From: Asterella californica
Lineage: Eukaryota; Streptophyta; Marchantiopsida; Marchantiales; Aytoniaceae
DNA: 64,000 nucleotides
Direction of reading: 5' to 3'
Assembly: GCA_036924285.1 (NCBI GenBank)
Contig: JAYKYS010000005.1
Span: forward strand, 3,100,001-3,164,000
Positions 58,582 through 64,000 of the stretch are shown here, piece after piece. Both the position numbers and the translations under genes were made by a program. The notes beneath the pieces were generated by a model. The model did no database searches and was not told the origin of the DNA. It saw nothing but the letters and a program-made list of their open reading frames with translations. Position 1 is the first letter of the stretch; each line of letters begins with the position of its first letter.

Positions 58582-59300
58582 ACCGACAAATTGTCTAACC
58601 TTGCCCCGCAAATTTCCCCGTCGTCTTCCTATCGATCTCACAACTTCGCCCCGCTTCACACAGTCAACAAATTCCAATCACACATTTTCCAGCATCCCCT
58701 CGACATGTTTGATTCAGGACCTCTTTGACACAAGCTCCGAATTACTCAAAAGGACTTAGGTGGTCAACTTGAGGACTGAATATCGCCAATAAAACAGGTC
58801 CTACAGATTGAAGGGCAAAGTATACACGAAAGGTGTACCATGCTGACTAGATCTACCATCAATGTTGTCTGCTCCGACAAGAATGAACCTGAACAATTTG
58901 CACACGTCAGATTCATGCCAAGTTGCCAACAAGTCTGACATGAGAACGAGGCCACATCAGCCCCTTCTTCCTCCTTTTCCTACACTCCTTAGAACCGTTG
59001 TCTACTCTGACTCTTCCTCCTCCCAATACAAATGCTTTCGTTCCTCCAGCGGGCCGCCATCACAGAACCGGTGCGGCAACTTTCTTCTTTGACTCGTGGA
59101 GCGTTGTAGGAATTGCCATGAATTCGAACACAGGTCCGACGTGCATGCATGAGAGGCAAAACGAACGGGGTTTCCTTACGGTAACACCCTACATGTGAGT
59201 ATATGTATAGCGTGAGTAAATGTGGGAAGAATTTCAGCACAGGAGAATCAGCTCTTTCTGCTTCCTGTAGGTACGGAAGAAGATAAATTATACACAGGGA
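58582..59300. other. Upstream (promoter) region of the helicase gene
   Basis: The 5' UTR and promoter of the minus-strand gene should lie here. An in-frame upstream ATG at 58677 exists. I see no clear TATA box. The small plus-strand open frames are shadows. Confidence 0.4.
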
Positions 59301-59489
59301 CCGGAGTGTACATACAACAAGTTGCTGCGTGATGGGATTCGAAGGCTATGCATTTGGTATAGGTAAAAAGTAAAGTTTTTACCATGTTCGTTTTTATCCT
59401 TTCTTGTGGCATCGGACTTTCTTGTGGGTGACCACAGAGTAATTGGACCAGATTCACACGACAGCTATTTTTTACACTTCCACCCGAGA

Positions 59490-59580
59490 GCAGGAGGGTT
59501 TGAACCTAAGACTTTTTCTTAGAGGCCTTTCGCTCAACCATACCTCTCGCTTAGAAGCCTGAGACTCAACCATCTCCGCC
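59490..59580 (-). repeat. tRNA-derived SINE-like module
   Basis: The minus strand carries a B box (GGTTCAAACCC, complement of 59497-59507) and an A-box-like TGGTTGAGCGAAAGG (complement of 59526-59540). A second, similar A-box segment (complement of 59558-59572) stands directly upstream, as in a partial tRNA dimer. CTAAG and CTTAG form a 5-bp anticodon-like stem. Confidence 0.4.
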
Positions 59581-59599
59581 ACCGATCTTCTTCAGGATA

Positions 59600-62500
59600 G
59601 CAAGAGGAAGAGAACATAATGAATAACATGGGAGTAAATAATGAAATTGCATGTTCCTCCATTTCTTTGTCGTCTTGAAATTCGACGGTTAGATATGCAG
59701 ATGCATCGGAAAAAGAGTAGAAGAATGTGGAAACGGTGAGTCCCATGAGCTCAAAAGTTCGAAAAAGCACCATGGAAGCAAGACTAGTATTAGGTAGATG
59801 CAGCGTAGAATAAGTAGAAAGAAGATCGAACGACATGAGATAGGAATTAGGGAAAAGGGATGCACATACGGACTTAGCAGGTCGAATATAGCGAGGGTCT
59901 GGGTTATGTGGTACTTCTAAGTGAGATTATGACCCAAAAAATACGTACTGATGATTACCATAATCTTAAAAAATAAAAACAATATACTAAGGTAGGTCTC
60001 CCGTATGCGAAGCTCGCTTAAGTACATGTGTGGTCGTCAGTGTGAGGATGATAGCCAAAGCTATCAATCGAAAATGGACAAATAGTCTTCAAGTGCATGC
60101 AGATATCTTCTCCAATGTGTAACTATCCTGTCATTGGGGAGGAGATTTGTTTCAAAAGGATCCCAAATAGTGACACTGAAGAAGTAATGATGTTCTCTTA
60201 AGAAGATGGTGAAGTGCACACATCACTGGAAGGAGAGAGGTCTTGGGAGGTGAAATCGATCTCACATTGTGCATGAATATCAATGCTAAAATGAATGGTC
60301 AAAAGGACATCGTGCACCTCTTTCGCTCACGCTAATGAAACCATGAAAAAGTGAAGAGCATGCTAGTGCAAAGTAGATCAGCAAGAGCAAAATACAACCA
60401 CCTTAAGAGAACTACGGCAAGGCTGGACGATCGAGTTGGAGCTTGAGTTCTTTAAGCAATTGAGACTTCATATATGAGGATGCTCTCGGATACATGAGAG
60501 GTTAGAATTAAATGCACATGTCATTTCTTCAACTCGATAAGAAATGCGAAGTGTCTAAGAGAATTCCGTCGAGGATAATGGAGAGAATGAACGCATGTAG
60601 ACGTTCAAAGGTCCTCTTTGATTCTTCAAGAGGTGGGAGAAAGAAACCAATTCTTCACATCCATTTTTCTCTCGTCCTGTAGAAGTTTATGTTGTCTTTT
60701 CTTTTCATTGCCTACTATCAAGCGGTTTTTATCACCATCCTCCTACTGCTTGTTTCTTTCAGCACTTGCGATATATTGAAATTACAATTAGATATACCTT
60801 GAGTTCTATTTTGGATATTGATTCGTTGACAACATAATTATATATTTTTCTCTTTCGTCATATCTCTTCTTTTCTCGTCGACTGATGTAAATCTTGTCTC
60901 TATCCAACAAGTTGTCTCTTAGCTTTCTTGTGTTAGGTTCTTGGTTCTCATGGTCTCTCATCTTGTAGAATGTTTGGTATTGTTACCCACCACTTTTCCC
61001 AGCTTAATTGGATGAAAGATGATAACATCTTCCATTCTTCGCGTAGTTCTTCTCACTTGAACACCATTTCTCTTTATCGAAAAGATCATTACCGAAGAAA
61101 GGAGAGCAAAAAGTGGTTAATGCAATGGAACAAAAAACAAACTATAATATTGAATGGAAAAAAATTGGAGTCTCATTATTGATAACACGTGGAAACAGAA
61201 AAAAGGTATTTTAGTTAGATTATTGTAACATTTTTCAAGAACCGGTGTCTGAAATTAAGTATTTTATTAAAAAAACATTTTAAATTCCATTTTATGAATA
61301 TTAAACTTCCGCTATAAAAGTATTTTTAGTATAATTATGAAATCATCACATCTCAAGTTGATAGGCCTATATCACGACTGCTTATTCGTCTAGATGTATC
61401 ATTTAACCGTAGTTTAGATATAACTGAGACATGGAAATTACTGAAATGATGTTGATAAAAGTGCATCATCTTGACAAAAAGTTCTCAGAATAATCTTAGG
61501 CATCAGTTTCCTGAAATCGTATCCTTCATTGCAAGAAAGTTCTACCACTTATTTTAATAATGCGTCAGGTCTCCTTCATTTAGATCATATTGAGCCAGTT
61601 CAAGAACCTCTGCGTAACTTAACTCGAGCCCTATAACATTGTATTGTATTTCTTACTATATTGCATGAACAAGACTTTTCTAGCATGTGTATCTTAACAT
61701 TGAAACAATTAGTTCCACTATAAAAGGAGGAAAAGTAATATCCATTTTACCCTTTGCACTTTGGTTGCATATCGTCTCCTACATCTTCCCTTTCGTTGAG
61801 AAGGGTTAGGTAATGAATTCAAGTGGTTTAAATTATATCTGTTTGTTAACAGCTTATCGCACTTGAAATGTGTTTCTCCGCACTCTCCTTATGTCTGGAC
61901 TCCTCACAACTCTAGGTGCAGTCAACATTTACACTTGTAGCTAAATTTATATTCTCCTTAGTTAGAATTTCTGCATAACATTTATGTTTTTCCCGATGAC
62001 AAAAAGCGGGCAAAAATTATCCAGAAATTCATGTTCCAGGAATATTATGTACTTTAGGTCGAGGGAAATATTTCTGTTTCTCCATGCATGTTGGCAACTT
62101 TAACTAAAAAGATTTCATTATTTAATAAATGTTGAACGGAAACAAATCACAATGTGCAAAGCTTGTGAATAGCTTTCAACTCCATCTTCATTCTTCTGCT
62201 TTTATGACAGAATGAAAACTCTTTGATCAAAAGTAATTTTCTATTGACGGTTGATTTTATGTGCTCCATGATTGTGAAGTCAAGAAATGAGAGGTTCTGA
62301 GTGGTCCGATCTCTTATAGTGGAACTGAGGTTTAAGTAACACGAGATTCTTACCGTACCAATCTTTAACCATGTATGTTTACGTATGACATAACACGGTT
62401 CTTTATTGATGGGGTGTAGAACAAATTATGAGCTTCCAACAAAAGAAATATACATTAACCAGATAGTGATTTTGTTTAAAAGTTATATATAATTTTGTCA

Positions 62501-63430
62501 CAGAAATTTTAGAAGACTAGACCTATTGTTCCCAAATTCATATAAATAGTTCAAGTGAAAAAGACATAGAATTTTAATTAGATCATTCTTCATATTTATG
62601 AAGAACATCTGCATGTACTTGGGAATCCCTACCTTCAACAAGTCATCAGTTGATCTGGCAAGATACATAAGCTTTTCTCCATCTATAACCTACTCCTGTA
62701 GCAACTCATAATAATATGAGGTCCCAAGGAAAGAAGAGACCTATTTCGCTATTGTGTCGACGGAGCCACTTTCATCAAATAAAATAGATGACATGGTGGA
62801 CAAAGAGAACAAACATGAGTGAAAAGCTGGTAGAACAGTATAAACAAACGTCACGTTATCATGGTGAGAGTTTTCTGAAAAGAGCGGAACCTTCTAGCTG
62901 TGATACAATCGTGAGGACTGTGATACTTTTATCTAGGAAGACGTTGGACTTCTTGCTAATTTTTCAGTGGCATGTTCCAGTCCTCTTTCTCATTCCTAAA
63001 AAAAAGTTAGCCACCGGTTTAGGTAAGAGAATATTTACATGCAAATGTTTCCTCATAAATATGAAGAATGATACCCCGAGAGGAAATGTGAAAGTAGATA
63101 TTGGAGAGACTTCATACTCGGTTTTTAGGAAGTCGCACTCTTAAATTCATAGATGTCAATATTTTTTTAATAATAACTTGACATCTAACAAATAAACCAT
63201 ATAAGGATCTTCAGATGAGCTTGATATACTTTAAATCTTGTCTGAAAATGATTCTGGTCATGCAAATACCCAAAACTCACCAGAAAGATTCCATGAAAGA
63301 TATGGATAGAAACGCAAACACGCAGAATGTGAAAGCAGCAGTCACAAAACACACATATGCGTTTTCGTCACAAGTTTTCAAATCCACGAGTTGAGCGCCA
63401 TAAAGAGAATTATTTAGATTTAAGACATCT
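59600..63430. other. AT-rich gene-poor flank
   Basis: No gene is recognised. The plus frames at 60970-61182 and 62788-63144 have no family signal, and codon use is not convincing. Confidence 0.4.
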
Positions 63431-63440
63431 GCGGTGTTGG

Positions 63441-63510
63441 CGACAGAGCCTAGCGCACCGGCTTGTAAAACTAAGAAACTATGGGACGTCGGGAGTTCAA
63501 GTCCTCATGT
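63441..63510 (+). repeat. tRNA-like module (pol III promoter boxes)
   Basis: An A box TAGCGCACCGG (63451-63461) and a B box GTTCAAGTCC (63495-63504) have tRNA-like spacing. The T arm and acceptor stem pair poorly, so a degenerate tRNA or SINE head is likelier than an active tRNA gene. Confidence 0.4.
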
Positions 63511-63893
63511 TAAACTCCTTCTGGTCTAGCACAACTTGATAGTTCTCATTGTAACTAAACCTCGTCTCCTAGCTCAATGTCAAGCGTCATCACTGTGCGA
63601 TAGAAAGTGTCAAAAGTAGTCTTGCACTGTCTCTTTTTCTTTGCAAGTGGGTTGGGAGGATGGGCTTATGCAGGACCAAAGAACCAACACGGTCAGCTGA
63701 AGATTGATGTAGTGATACATGATGGTTGACCTGAATCTGATTCATGAAGGTCTCTATACCTCTTCACACATTTGTGTCATGTATGCAGGTTGCCGGTTGC
63801 AAGAAAGCAACCGTATTGATTCTACACGAAGCATTTAGACAATAAGTCAGAGAAGCTTGTGAGGAAAGCTGTGTTTGCAGAGGTTGATGGTTG

Positions 63894-63926
63894 GTCGCAT
63901 CGTAAGTCCAAGCTCCACGATGCGAC
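63894..63926. repeat. 10-bp perfect inverted repeat
   Basis: GTCGCATCGT (63894-63903) and ACGATGCGAC (63917-63926) can pair around a 13-nt loop. Function is unknown. Confidence 0.5.
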
Positions 63927-64000
63927 TCCGATGGTTTTCTCCATGTTGGGTGTGTTAAACGCAACAAGGATTTCTCTTATATCCAATCTGGACTCCTTCA

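Noticed and set aside
58453..58759. Two 91-aa plus-strand open frames opposite exon 1
   Set aside because: They are antisense to the conserved zinc-ribbon exon and carry no domain of their own.
62788..63144. 118-aa plus-strand open frame as a gene
   Set aside because: It has no recognisable domain, lies in AT-rich surroundings, and chance open frames of this size occur elsewhere in the flank.

Overview
The window looks like nuclear DNA of a streptophyte (green plant lineage). It holds a FORGETTER1/Strawberry-notch helicase gene whose N-terminal LSD1-type zinc ribbons are the plant form of the protein. That gene has 31 recognisable GT-AG exons spread over about 26 kb of repeat-filled introns, and its neighbourhood is dense in Ty3/gypsy elements. 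A repeat-rich charophyte alga or other non-seed plant would fit, but I cannot fix the species from sequence alone. I see no rRNA operon, CRISPR array or prokaryotic feature.

Layout. 1-1820: two decayed gypsy pol remnants in opposite orientations. 1816-12625: a structurally complete 10.8 kb Ty3/gypsy element with 2405-bp LTRs (one mismatch seen), a gag-protease ORF and a pol ORF joined by an apparent -1 frameshift. It sits inside the GPY-motif codons of an older related pol. 12626-27140: a stack of nested retroelements. One old minus-strand gypsy element (gag near 27.1 kb, RT near 18.6-19.4 kb, RNase H near 14.6-15.3 kb) is cut by three LTRs, and one of these is cut by a fourth. A plus-strand LTR (12731-14532) lies at the left. 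27141-32267: gene-poor sequence with a 5S-rRNA-like module and a perfect 27-bp foldback. 32268-58581 (minus strand): the helicase gene. Its introns hold a Penelope-like reverse transcriptase fragment, a LINE C-terminal fragment and several copies of an unnamed hairpin-bearing repeat. 58582-64000: gene-poor, AT-rich flank with two tRNA-like modules.

How the parts fit. Gag-Pro and Pol of the intact element supply capsid, zinc knuckle, protease, RT/RNase H and integrase for copy-and-paste transposition. The PBS, polypurine tract and LTRs are all present, so the copy is young and possibly active. The helicase gene is an ordinary conserved host gene whose exons remain in frame from start to near the end; its last short coding exon was not confidently found.

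Main unusual result. Four insertions from at least three LTR families (intact element, LTR B, LTR C, LTR-3) can each be excised on paper to restore an uninterrupted older reading frame. In all four the target duplication is 4 bp and reads ACGG, ACGG, GCGG or CCGG, always followed by A. This suggests a gypsy lineage whose integration prefers NCGG|A and makes 4-bp rather than the usual 5-bp duplications.
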